Part shown: positions 1 through 5,861 of the stretch, one piece after another
Numbering within the stretch: position 1 is the first letter of the stretch
Layout: each line of letters opens with the position of its first letter
Origin: an uncultured Eubacteriales bacterium
Lineage (GTDB): Bacteria > Bacillota > Clostridia > Oscillospirales > Oscillospiraceae
Direction of reading: 5' to 3'
Assembly (NCBI GenBank): GCA_900555795.1
Contig: USMP01000076.1
Coordinates: 1 to 6,654, forward strand
DNA length: 6,654 nt
Translations under genes and position numbers: made by a program
Notes under the pieces: model-generated
Database searches by the model: none
Told to the model about the DNA's origin: nothing
What the model saw: the letters and a program-made list of their open reading frames with translations, nothing else

Positions 1-401
1 CCGCCATCTCCGGCGGCACCTTCCGCCAGCGGCTGGACGCGGCGGCGGAGCGGTTTGGCCCGCAGCGGCTGGCCCTGGACCTCCAGCGCCTGCGCATGGA
101 GTTTCCTCTCCCCTGTCCCAGCGGCGAGGGCACGCCCCTGACCGGGGCGGCGCTGAGGGAACTGATGGAGCGGCGGCAGCCGGCAGTATTCTACTCCCGG
201 GATCTCTGCGCCAAATACTTCACCTACACGGAACAGGGGAAGAGCCACTTCGTTCTGTTTGATGACGCCGACACCCTGTCGCGGAAAATTCAGGCGGGAA
301 AAGAGATGGATCTGGCAGCAGCCTTTCTTATGTATCCGGAGGTGGAGGACCTGCTGCCCCGGCTCTTCCCCCGACCTGAACCGCGCCAGCCCGGGCGCTG
401 A
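1..401 (+). CDS. C-terminal part of an unidentified protein, possibly GH18-like (5' end outside window)
   Basis: The reading frame is open from position 3 to the TGA at 399-401 (132 residues visible). It has no stop before the first internal ATG at 96, so the gene almost certainly begins upstream of the window. I do not firmly recognise it. The segment with FYSRDLCAKYFTY, then HFVLFDDADTLSRKI, then AAAFLMYPEV resembles the end of a glycosyl-hydrolase family 18 type TIM barrel, where a 'fDDa.Sl..K...a...gl.G...W' pattern is usual. Here the final tryptophan-glycine part of that pattern is replaced by MYPEV, so a catalytic chitinase-like role cannot be claimed. The last residues are proline/arginine-rich and probably disordered. 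The gene converges on rpsU and shares its terminator. Coding status is likely from the length, the uninterrupted frame and the terminator just after it. The family assignment is inference only. Confidence 0.6.
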   Translation, partial: AISGGTFRQRLDAAAERFGPQRLALDLQRLRMEFPLPCPSGEGTPLTGAALRELMERRQPAVFYSRDLCAKYFTYTEQGKSHFVLFDDADTLSRKIQAGKEMDLAAAFLMYPEVEDLLPRLFPRPEPRQPGR

Positions 402-451
402 CTCCGCCCCACACCCCTTACAGTGGCCAAAGTGACTCCAAAAAAGCGCAA

Positions 452-481
452 AAAAGAGGACCCGGGGAAGGGTCCTCTTTT
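452..481. terminator. Bidirectional rho-independent terminator between convergent genes
   Basis: A perfect 12-bp inverted repeat (aaaagaggaccc at 452-463, gggtcctctttt at 470-481) encloses a 6-nt loop. On the + strand the stem ends in a T run after the unidentified gene. On the - strand it follows the rpsU stop by about 12 nt, and T-rich sequence continues past the stem on that side (the complement of the A runs at 440-455). It can therefore stop transcription from both sides. Confidence 0.9.
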
Positions 482-493
482 GGGGGAAGCATA

Positions 494-679
494 TCAATAG
501 AAACGCTTATTACGATTCTTACGGGCCGCCTCGGACTTCTTCCGACGCTTCACGCTGGGGCTCTCGTAATGCTCTCTGCGGCGGACCTCAGCGATGACGC
601 CGGCCTTGGCACAACTGCGCTTAAAGCGCTTGAGAGCGCTGTCCAGAGATTCATTTTCCCGCACATGGACTTCAGACAT
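494..679 (-). CDS. rpsU: Small ribosomal subunit protein bS21
   Basis: This 61-residue basic protein is bS21, a late-assembling protein of the 30S subunit that lies near the 3' end of 16S rRNA and helps initiation on mRNAs. It shows the whole family pattern: an N-terminal [16 protein letters not shown] segment (about 5-21), a central [17 protein letters not shown] stretch (23-39), then [14 protein letters not shown] (41-54) and a basic tail ending NKRFY. The usual length in Firmicutes is 57-60 residues, so it is full length. The ATG at 679 is fixed by a very strong purine-rich site (ggagggaggg, 687-696) ending 7 nt upstream. It is monocistronic, with its own consensus promoter at 757-785 and a terminator at 452-481. 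An mRNA leader of roughly 70 nt holds a small hairpin (700-722). Confidence 0.97.
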   Translation of the reverse strand: MSEVHVRENESLDSALKRFKRSCAKAGVIAEVRRREHYESPSVKRRKKSEAARKNRNKRFY

Positions 680-699
680 CTATTTTCCCTCCCTCCGAC

Positions 700-722
700 G
701 TATCCGGCTTTATCCAGGATAC
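700..722 (-). promoter_or_regulatory. Hairpin in the rpsU mRNA leader, just upstream of the ribosome binding site
   Basis: On the - strand GTATCC-t-GG (722-714) pairs with CCGGATAC (707-700) around a 6-nt ataaag loop, leaving one bulged T. That gives eight pairs ending 3 nt before the purine-rich ribosome binding site (696-687). The pairing is directly visible. Any regulatory role, for example feedback by bS21 on its own message, is inference. Confidence 0.45.
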
Positions 723-756
723 CTTTAAGGGCCAATTACATGGCTTAACAGATAGC

Positions 757-785
757 ATTATACTGGTTACATTGTCTCTTGTCAA
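757..785 (-). promoter_or_regulatory. Housekeeping sigma promoter of rpsU, with A/T upstream element
   Basis: On the - strand a perfect TTGACA (785-780) and a perfect TATAAT (762-757) are separated by 17 nt, the optimum for the vegetative sigma factor. Transcription should start near 750, giving a leader of about 70 nt. Upstream of the -35 box, the sequence gcaaaatt occurs at 797-804 and again at 807-814, exactly one helical turn apart, as expected of an UP element contacted by the RNA polymerase alpha subunit. Confidence 0.92.
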
Positions 786-818
786 GGCTAAACTATGCAA
801 AATTCCGCAAAATTTGAG

Positions 819-848
819 AAAGCAGGCCGGAGCGGGAAGCTGCCTGTC
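819..848 (-). terminator. Weak candidate terminator after leuS
   Basis: About 20 nt past the leuS stop, the - strand can form an ACAGGC/GCCTGC-type stem (847-842 with 827-822) around a 14-nt loop, followed by TTTCTC and then an AAATTTT stretch. The stem is short and the T run is interrupted, so this is a tentative call. No better terminator is visible between leuS and the rpsU promoter. Confidence 0.3.
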
Positions 849-867
849 AGGCGCACAGCCCGCGCGC

Positions 868-3306
868 TTACCTGGCGGGCCGCACGATCAGGTTCACCAG
901 CTTGTTTTTTACATAGATCACCTTTACGGTCTCCATGCCGTCCAGGAACCTGGCCACCCGCTCATTGGCCCGGGCGGCAGCCACAGCCGCGTCCTGGTCG
1001 CTGTCCAGAGGCAGCACGATGGTGCCCCGGAGCTTGCCCTGCACCTGGACCGCCATCTCCACGGTGGCCGCGATGGTCTTGCTCTCGTCGTAGACGGGCC
1101 AGGCCATCTGGCAGGCCATCTTCCCCGTCTCAGCGGCAAAGCCCATCTGCTCCCACTGCTCCTCGCACAGGTGGGGCGCGAAGGGGGAGAGCATCAGCAG
1201 CAGCGCCTTCATATCCCCCCGGCTGGCGCCGTTGGCGTAGTAGTCGTTGACAAGGCTCATCAGGGCGGCGATAGCGGTGTTGAACTTCATGGCCTCAATA
1301 TCCTCGCTGACCTTGCGAATGGTCTTATGGACGGCGGACACATTGGCCTGGGAGTAGTCATCCCCCACGTGTTCCACTTCACACAAATTCCACACACGGT
1401 CCAAAAACCGTTTACAGCCCTTCACCGCGTTGGCGGACCAGGCGGCGGCCTTCTCAAAGTCGCCGATGAACATAATATAGGTGCGCATGGTATCCGCGCC
1501 GAACTGGTCGATGATGTCGTTGGGGTTGATGACGTTGCCCCGGCTCTTGCTCATCTTCTCCCCACCCTCGCCGAGGATCATGCCGTGGCTGGTGCGCTTC
1601 TGATACGGTTCGGGCGTGGGCACCACGCCGATGTCGTAGAGGAAGCGGTGCCAGAACCGGCTGTAGAGCAGGTGGAGCGTGGTGTGCTCCATGCCGCCGT
1701 TGTACCAGTCCACCGGGGACCAGTACTCCAGCGCCTCCCTGGAGGCCAGGGCCTTATCGTTGTGGGGATCCATGTACCGCAGGAAATACCAGCTGGAGCC
1801 GGCCCACTGGGGCATGGTGTCCGTCTCCCGCCTGGCTGCGCCGCCGCAGCAGGGGCAGGTGGTGTTCACCCAGTCTGTCATCTTGGAGAGGGGGCTCTGG
1901 CCGTCGTCGGTGAGTTCATAGCTGTCCACCTCCGGCAGCAGCAGGGGCAGCTGATCCTCGCTGAGGGGCTGCCAGCCGCACTTGTCACACCAGACCATGG
2001 GGATCGGCTCACCCCAATAGCGCTGGCGGGAGAATACCCAGTCCCGCAGCTTGTAGTTGACCTTGGCCTCGCCAATTCCCTTCTCCTCCAGCCATTTGGT
2101 AATCACGGGGATGGCCTCCTTGACGGTAAGGCCATTGAGGAACTGGGAATTAACCAGAACACCTGTGTCGTCCTTGGCGGTAAAGGCGGCCTTCTGCACA
2201 TCCTCCCCGCCGGAGACCACCTCAATAATCTCGCAGCCGAACTTTCTGGCAAATTCCCAGTCCCGCTCGTCATGGGCGGGAACCGCCATAATGGCGCCGG
2301 TGCCGTAGCTGGCCAGGACGTAGTCGGAGATAAAGATGGGGATCTCCCGCCCGTTCACCGGGTTCACACCCCGGACGCCCTCCAGCTTTACGCCGGTTTT
2401 TTCCTTGTTCAGTTCCGTGCGCTCCAGGTCGCTTTTGGAGGCGGCGGCAGACTGGTAGGCCGCCACATCCCCGGCGTTCCGGAGTTTTCCGCTCTCCAGC
2501 CAGCTTCTCACCAGTTCGTGCTCAGGGGAGAGCACCATGTAGGTGGCGCCGAAGAGGGTGTCGGGCCGGGTGGTAAAGACCACAATGCTGTCCCCGGTGG
2601 TGGCCTGGAATGTGACCTCCGCGCCGGTGGAGCGGCCAATCCAATTCTTCTGCTGGGTCTTCACCCGCTCAATAAAGTCCAGGCCGTCCAGATCGTCGAT
2701 GAGGCGCTGGGCGTATTTGGTGATCCCCAGCATCCACTGGCTCTTCTCCTTGCGGATGACAGGGGCGCCGCAGCGCTCGCAGGCCCCCTCCACCACCTCC
2801 TCGTTGGCCAGCACGCACTTACAGGAGGTGCACCAGTTCACCGGCATGGAGGTCTTATAGGCAAGGCCATGCTTGTAGAGCTGAAGGAAAATCCACTGGG
2901 TCCACTTGTAGTAGCTGGGGTCGGTTGTGTTCACCTCCCGGTCCCAGTCAAAGCTGTATCCCAGCATCTGCAGCTGAGAGCGGAAATTGGCGATGTTGTC
3001 GTGTGTTACCTTGGCGGGATGGATGTGGTTTTTAATGGCGTAGTTCTCTGTGGGCAGGCCAAAGGCGTCATAGCCCATGGGGAAGAGCACATTATAGCCG
3101 TCCATCCGCTTTTTCCGGGCCACCACGTCCATGGCTGTATAGGGCCTGGCGTGGCCCACGTGCAGGCCGTTGCCGGAAGGGTAGGGAAATTCCACCAGGC
3201 CGAAAAACTTCGGCTTCTCCGTGTCCCCCGTATGGGCGGCAAAGGTCTTTTCCTCCTGCCACTTTTTCTGCCATTTCTTCTCAATGGTGGTAAAATCGTA
3301 CTTCAT
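868..3306 (-). CDS. leuS: Leucyl-tRNA synthetase (class Ia)
   Basis: LeuS charges tRNA-Leu with leucine using ATP, in the cytoplasm. The 812-residue product is complete, within the usual bacterial range. The catalytic HIGH motif appears as HVGH (49-52) after FPYPSGNGL, and the KMSKS loop is intact (584-588). Cysteines at 159, 162, 164, 176 and 179 fit a zinc knuckle; a second cysteine set lies at 440, 443, 484, 486 and 487. The CP1 editing domain has TTRPDT (245-250) and [15 protein letters not shown] (335-349), including the aspartate needed to hydrolyse mischarged tRNA. The C-terminal tRNA-binding part runs from VQVQGKLRG (about 754) to NLIVRPAR. The frame stays open upstream to 3537, but that part runs through the T-box terminator. 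[12 protein letters not shown] at 3306 matches the family N-terminus, and a weak GTGAG precedes it. Expression is probably governed by the upstream leucine T-box. Confidence 0.98.
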   Translation of the reverse strand: MKYDFTTIEKKWQKKWQEEKTFAAHTGDTEKPKFFGLVEFPYPSGNGLHVGHARPYTAMDVVARKKRMDGYNVLFPMGYDAFGLPTENYAIKNHIHPAKVTHDNIANFRSQLQMLGYSFDWDREVNTTDPSYYKWTQWIFLQLYKHGLAYKTSMPVNWCTSCKCVLANEEVVEGACERCGAPVIRKEKSQWMLGITKYAQRLIDDLDGLDFIERVKTQQKNWIGRSTGAEVTFQATTGDSIVVFTTRPDTLFGATYMVLSPEHELVRSWLESGKLRNAGDVAAYQSAAASKSDLERTELNKEKTGVKLEGVRGVNPVNGREIPIFISDYVLASYGTGAIMAVPAHDERDWEFARKFGCEIIEVVSGGEDVQKAAFTAKDDTGVLVNSQFLNGLTVKEAIPVITKWLEEKGIGEAKVNYKLRDWVFSRQRYWGEPIPMVWCDKCGWQPLSEDQLPLLLPEVDSYELTDDGQSPLSKMTDWVNTTCPCCGGAARRETDTMPQWAGSSWYFLRYMDPHNDKALASREALEYWSPVDWYNGGMEHTTLHLLYSRFWHRFLYDIGVVPTPEPYQKRTSHGMILGEGGEKMSKSRGNVINPNDIIDQFGADTMRTYIMFIGDFEKAAAWSANAVKGCKRFLDRVWNLCEVEHVGDDYSQANVSAVHKTIRKVSEDIEAMKFNTAIAALMSLVNDYYANGASRGDMKALLLMLSPFAPHLCEEQWEQMGFAAETGKMACQMAWPVYDESKTIAATVEMAVQVQGKLRGTIVLPLDSDQDAAVAAARANERVARFLDGMETVKVIYVKNKLVNLIVRPAR

Positions 3307-3344
3307 GGCGTTCTCACTTTCTATGATGAAATTTCTTTTTTCCC

Positions 3345-3378
3345 ATAAAAAGCCCCTGGCCGATTTCCGGCCAGGGGC
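3345..3378 (-). terminator. Regulated intrinsic terminator of the leuS T-box
   Basis: On the - strand an 11-bp perfect stem (GCCCCTGGCCG, 3378-3368, with 3362-3352) closes a 5-nt gaaat loop and is followed by TTTTTAT (3351-3345). It lies 40-70 nt ahead of the leuS start. When uncharged tRNA-Leu binds, the antiterminator should form instead. One possible competing pairing is GGGCG (3412-3408) with CGCCC (3379-3375), which would occupy the first bases of the terminator's 5' arm. Confidence 0.95.
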
Positions 3379-3515
3379 GAAATGCTTCGCGGTACCACCC
3401 TGGGTTCCGCCCGGCGTTGCCGCCAGGGCGCTTACAGGCCCTATGCGATGGGCCCAGGCCGTTAACGGGGCCAGCCGTCCCGCCCTAAACCAATTCAGGC
3501 GGAAAGCTCCGGAGC

Positions 3516-3518
3516 CAG
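3516..3518 (-). promoter_or_regulatory. Probable specifier codon CUG (leucine) of the T-box
   Basis: Read on the - strand, CTG sits on the 3' side of an internal loop between the ACGCG/CGCGT helix and the GGAG/CTCC helix of stem I, and is followed by a purine. This is where T-box specifiers lie. CUG is a leucine codon, matching the gene downstream. A CTC nearby (3514-3512) is also leucine but falls in the lower helix. Confidence 0.75.
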
Positions 3519-3613
3519 TATGACGCGGGACCCCCACCGACTCTCACCAGCCGTCGGCTCTCTGAGGCGGGCACTCCGCGCGTTTTCTCCCTCATTGCTG
3601 TTTTGCGTCCTAT

Positions 3614-3642
3614 ATTGTAGGGGAAATCTCCCCATTTGTCAA
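3614..3642 (-). promoter_or_regulatory. Housekeeping sigma promoter of the T-box–leuS transcript
   Basis: On the - strand TTGACA (3642-3637) and TACAAT (3619-3614) are 17 nt apart. The predicted start near 3607-3608 lies just ahead of T-box stem I, giving a leader of about 300 nt before leuS. The promoter lies downstream of the rsfS terminator, so leuS is transcribed independently of rsfS. Confidence 0.92.
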
Positions 3643-3695
3643 GGCGAATTCGCGCTTTTGCCCACCTTCCCCCCAAATCCGGCCAGGCCCGGGGC

Positions 3696-3731
3696 AAAAA
3701 GCCGCCCCGGCCGCCGGGAAATCCCGGGCGG
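3696..3731 (-). terminator. Intrinsic terminator after rsfS
   Basis: Immediately after the rsfS stop the - strand reads CCGCCCGGG (3731-3723), atttc, then a G-rich arm CCGGCGGCCGGGGCGGC, and five Ts (3700-3696). CCGCC/GGCGG with an inner GGG/CCC pairs cleanly with one bulge. An alternative, larger fold uses the GGGGCGG copy directly next to the T run. The exact stem is uncertain, but a GC-rich hairpin followed by T5 is clear. Confidence 0.7.
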
Positions 3732-3732
3732 A

Positions 3733-4095
3733 TCAGTCCTCTGTCAGCGCCCCGCTTAAGTCCACGGGCCTTCCGTCGCTCCACAGCCGTTCCAGAGAAT
3801 AGAACTGGCGGGCCTCCTCGTTAAACACGTGAACCACCAGGCAGCCGTAGTCCAGCAGCACCCACGTGCCGCCGCGGTAGCCCTCCCGGCGCAGGGGCTT
3901 CTCCCCGCCCTCGGTTTCCAGCCTCTCCTCCACCGCGTCGCACAGGGCGCTGATCTGGGTATTGCTGCCGCCGGTGCAAATTACAAAATAGTCCGCAAGG
4001 CTGGTCAGGTCCGTAACCTCCATGGCCCGGATATCCTTTCCCCTCTTGCTGTCCAGCGCCTTCGCCGCCTCGATGGCCATTTCCTTTGGTGTCAT
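3733..4095 (-). CDS. rsfS: Ribosome silencing factor (RsfS/Iojap family)
   Basis: RsfS binds ribosomal protein uL14 on free 50S subunits and blocks joining to 30S, lowering translation under nutrient limitation. The 120-residue product is full length for the family (about 105-130). It has the core signature DYFVICTGGSNTQ (35-47), the EGYRGGTWVLLDYG block (71-84), VVHVF (87-91) and FYSLERLW (98-105). Position 85 is cysteine where most members have aspartate (DYGD). The ATG at 4095 follows a TGAGGA site about 6 nt upstream. It lies 40 nt downstream of the LCP gene on the same strand, and a consensus promoter overlaps the end of that LCP gene. A terminator follows directly. Placement between an LCP gene and leuS is common in Clostridia, where nadD and yqeK usually lie further upstream. 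Confidence 0.96.
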   Translation of the reverse strand: MTPKEMAIEAAKALDSKRGKDIRAMEVTDLTSLADYFVICTGGSNTQISALCDAVEERLETEGGEKPLRREGYRGGTWVLLDYGCLVVHVFNEEARQFYSLERLWSDGRPVDLSGALTED

Positions 4096-4134
4096 GCCAT
4101 ATCCTCACTTTATTTTAGGTTTGCTCTTTTCTGT

Positions 4135-4164
4135 ATTATAACCAGCCGGGCGGCTCCGTGTCAA
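4135..4164 (-). promoter_or_regulatory. Promoter for rsfS embedded in the 3' end of the LCP gene
   Basis: On the - strand a perfect TTGACA (4164-4159) and a perfect TATAAT (4140-4135) are separated by 18 nt. The -35 box lies in the codons for Val-Asp-Thr, and the -10 box overlaps the stop codon TAA (4138-4136). The expected start near 4128 would give rsfS a leader of about 33 nt. Both hexamers match exactly; activity is inferred. Confidence 0.75.
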
Positions 4165-5815
4165 CCGCCTCGTCGCCGTCGGTATTGTCGCCGGTTTCGC
4201 CGCCCTCCGGCACTGTCGGCTCCTCAGGGGGCAGGGTGGGCTCCCCCTCGGATGGAGGCGTTGAAATCTCCCCACCCTCCTCCGGCGCCGTGACAGGATC
4301 CTCCGGCGCCGGCGTTTCCGTCCCGCCGCCGGAGGGCGGCTCCGTCTCTGTGCCGGGGATGACCGGATCTGCAGGATTCTCCAGGGGCGTACCCTTCTCA
4401 TCGGTGTACACCACGTTTCCCGCCTCGTCCAGGATATAGTAGTTTCCGTTGGCGTCCACCTCCGGCGTCACCGGCGGCGTACCATAGACGATGCTGCCGT
4501 TTTCATCGTAGTAGGCCTCCCCCCGGCGCACCGCCATGATGGCGTTGTGCTGGGTGTCCCGGAGACTCCCGGTGGAGGAGGCGATATCCCCGTTGGACAG
4601 GATGCTCATGGCATCCAACATCCCCGTGGTGACATTCTGGAGATAGGGGTTAAACCGCTCGTTCACCAGCTGCACCACCTGGTTGGGGTAGATGGTCACG
4701 TAGGACTGATTCTGGTGGGTATCCCGGCTCCAGGCGGAAGCCCAGTAGTTGCCGGGAATGGTACATGTATAGACGCTGTCCATGCTGAGGGCGCTGGCGC
4801 TGTTGAGTCCCAGCACGTTGGCGGCAAACCACACCACGGAGCCAAACTCCAGATCTGTCTGCACATTTTCCATGGCCAGGTCAATATAGGCCTTGATCTT
4901 GCCCCAGTGCTTGATATCCAGGCACTCCTTGATGAGGGCCTTCAAAAAGTTCTGCTGGACCTCCACCCGCTTAATATCGCCCTCGGCGTAGCGGCGGAAG
5001 CGGACCAGCTGCATGGCCTTCTCCCCATCCAGCAGCTGCACGCCCTTTTTCAGGTGGATATGCAGATCCTGCCAGGGGTCGTCATAGTCCATGTCCTGGG
5101 GCACATCGAACTCCACGCCCCCCACCAGATCCACCAGTTCCACGAACATGGTCAGATCCACCTTCACGTAGAAGTCCGGCTTGAACCCTACCAGCTTCTG
5201 CACGCGTTTGGCCAGGGATTCTATGCTGGAGCCGGTGCGGGAGTAGACGGAGTTGATCTTTTTGATATCCCACTTTTCGTTGATCATGGTATCCCGGGGG
5301 ATGGACATGATGGACACATTCTGGTTCACCGTGTCGTAGCTGGCCACCATAATGGTATCGGTGTTGCCGTCGTCCTTATCTGTCCCCACCAGCAGGAAGG
5401 TGTATACCCCCTCCTTCCGCTCTCCGGACAGCGTGGGCATCTCCCCGCCATAGCCGTCATCCGGGTACAGTTCATCGTCGGTGGGTGGAGCGGAAATGTC
5501 CGGAGTCTGACCCTGCCCTCCGGTCTGCTGCTCCTGGCTGTCAGGCTGAACCGGCAGTGTGGGGGCCTTGATCCATTGGCCCAGGGCCGCCATGCCGCCC
5601 ACCGCCGCCGCCGCTACACACGCCAGGACGATGATGAGTATTCTCCCCGCTTTGGTACGGAAAAACCGCTTCTTTTCCACAACCCGCTCCGCGTCATCGG
5701 CAAAGGGGTCTCCCACTTCCGCCGGGCCGCCCGCCTCCGGTCGCTCCAAAGGCGTTGACCCATGCTTCTCTCTCTCCGGGCGGGATGCCTCCCGCCTGCC
5801 ACGATATCGACCCAT
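4136..5815 (-). CDS. LytR-CpsA-Psr (LCP) family wall-polymer ligase with long acidic proline-rich tail
   Basis: LCP proteins transfer lipid-linked teichoic acids or capsular polysaccharides onto peptidoglycan at the outer face of the membrane. The 559-residue product has a basic, charged N-terminus (1-55), one membrane anchor (about 57-80), a linker rich in Gln, Pro and Asp (85-130) and the LCP domain (about 137-300). Conserved pieces are LLVGTDKDDGNTDTI (141-155), SIPRDT (171-176), KINSVYS (186-192), LVDLVGGVEFDVP (227-239) and VRFRR with the following D280, R283 and QQ (271-288), the arginine/aspartate cluster that handles the pyrophosphate. A second region (about 300-430) is shared with the neighbouring paralog. 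Residues 435-475 contain DENG/DANG/DEAGN..VY motifs. The tail (about 480-559) is almost all Pro, Glu, Thr and Gly and ends DTEPPGWL. The ATG at 5815 has AAAGGA 12 nt upstream, a rather long spacing. It follows its paralog by 46 nt and is probably cotranscribed with it. Confidence 0.93.
   Translation of the reverse strand: MGRYRGRREASRPEREKHGSTPLERPEAGGPAEVGDPFADDAERVVEKKRFFRTKAGRILIIVLACVAAAAVGGMAALGQWIKAPTLPVQPDSQEQQTGGQGQTPDISAPPTDDELYPDDGYGGEMPTLSGERKEGVYTFLLVGTDKDDGNTDTIMVASYDTVNQNVSIMSIPRDTMINEKWDIKKINSVYSRTGSSIESLAKRVQKLVGFKPDFYVKVDLTMFVELVDLVGGVEFDVPQDMDYDDPWQDLHIHLKKGVQLLDGEKAMQLVRFRRYAEGDIKRVEVQQNFLKALIKECLDIKHWGKIKAYIDLAMENVQTDLEFGSVVWFAANVLGLNSASALSMDSVYTCTIPGNYWASAWSRDTHQNQSYVTIYPNQVVQLVNERFNPYLQNVTTGMLDAMSILSNGDIASSTGSLRDTQHNAIMAVRRGEAYYDENGSIVYGTPPVTPEVDANGNYYILDEAGNVVYTDEKGTPLENPADPVIPGTETEPPSGGGTETPAPEDPVTAPEEGGEISTPPSEGEPTLPPEEPTVPEGGETGDNTDGDEAVDTEPPGWL
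4218..4246. repeat. 29-nt direct repeat, copy 1 (in LCP1 tail)
   Basis: This stretch matches 5959-5987 at 28 of 29 positions in the same orientation. It encodes the GEPTLPPEEP segment of the first LCP tail. The single difference is at 4229 (G here, C in the other copy). The near-identity between otherwise diverged paralogs points to recent duplication, gene conversion or strong constraint. Confidence 0.85.
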
Positions 5816-5861
5816 TGTACTTTTCTATCCTTTCGGGCTGTATTCTGCCATATCCCGTCCG

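Larger units (their letters stand above)
3345..3608 (-). ncRNA. T-box riboswitch, leucine-specific, controlling leuS
   Basis: The - strand leader between the promoter and leuS has the parts of a T-box in order. Stem I carries a CAGAGAGCCGACGGCTGGTG distal region closed by CCGAC (3557-3553) and GTCGG (3541-3537), followed by GGTGAGAG. In its lower part ACGCG/CGCGT and GGAG/CTCC helices flank an internal loop holding CTG and a following purine (3518-3515), the likely specifier. The T-box proper, AGGGTGGTACCGCG, is at 3401-3388; its TGGT can pair with the ACCA end of uncharged tRNA-Leu (discriminator A). The terminator follows at 3378-3345. The expected action is antitermination when tRNA-Leu is uncharged. 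The motifs are seen directly; the mechanism comes from knowledge of the T-box family. This element explains the gene-free stretch from 3307 to 3642. Confidence 0.95.

Noticed and set aside
550..735. 61-codon - strand frame overlapping the rpsU leader and gene
   Set aside because: It is out of frame with rpsU, has no ribosome binding site and has no recognisable protein pattern. It covers the leader hairpin and the bS21 coding region.
772..3348. 858-codon open frame on the + strand opposite leuS
   Set aside because: It begins at a TTG without a ribosome binding site, lies codon-on-codon over a certain leuS, and has the His/Gly/Leu/Val-rich composition of a GC-rich antisense shadow.
3307..3537. 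N-terminal extension of leuS by 77 codons
   Set aside because: It would translate the T-box and its terminator. The family N-terminus starts at MKYDF (3306).
3471..3555. 9-nt direct repeat ccagccgtc (3471-3479 and 3547-3555)
   Set aside because: Both copies lie in T-box stems of a GC-rich leader. The length is too short to mean more than chance or structural sequence reuse.
4547..5758. 403-codon open frame on the + strand opposite the LCP gene
   Set aside because: It is a codon-aligned antisense shadow of a clear LCP gene, with no family motif and no plausible start signal.
5816..5861. Promoter in the gap between the two LCP genes
   Set aside because: Only a weak TATGGC/GAATAC-like stretch with no -35 partner is visible. 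Cotranscription from upstream is simpler.
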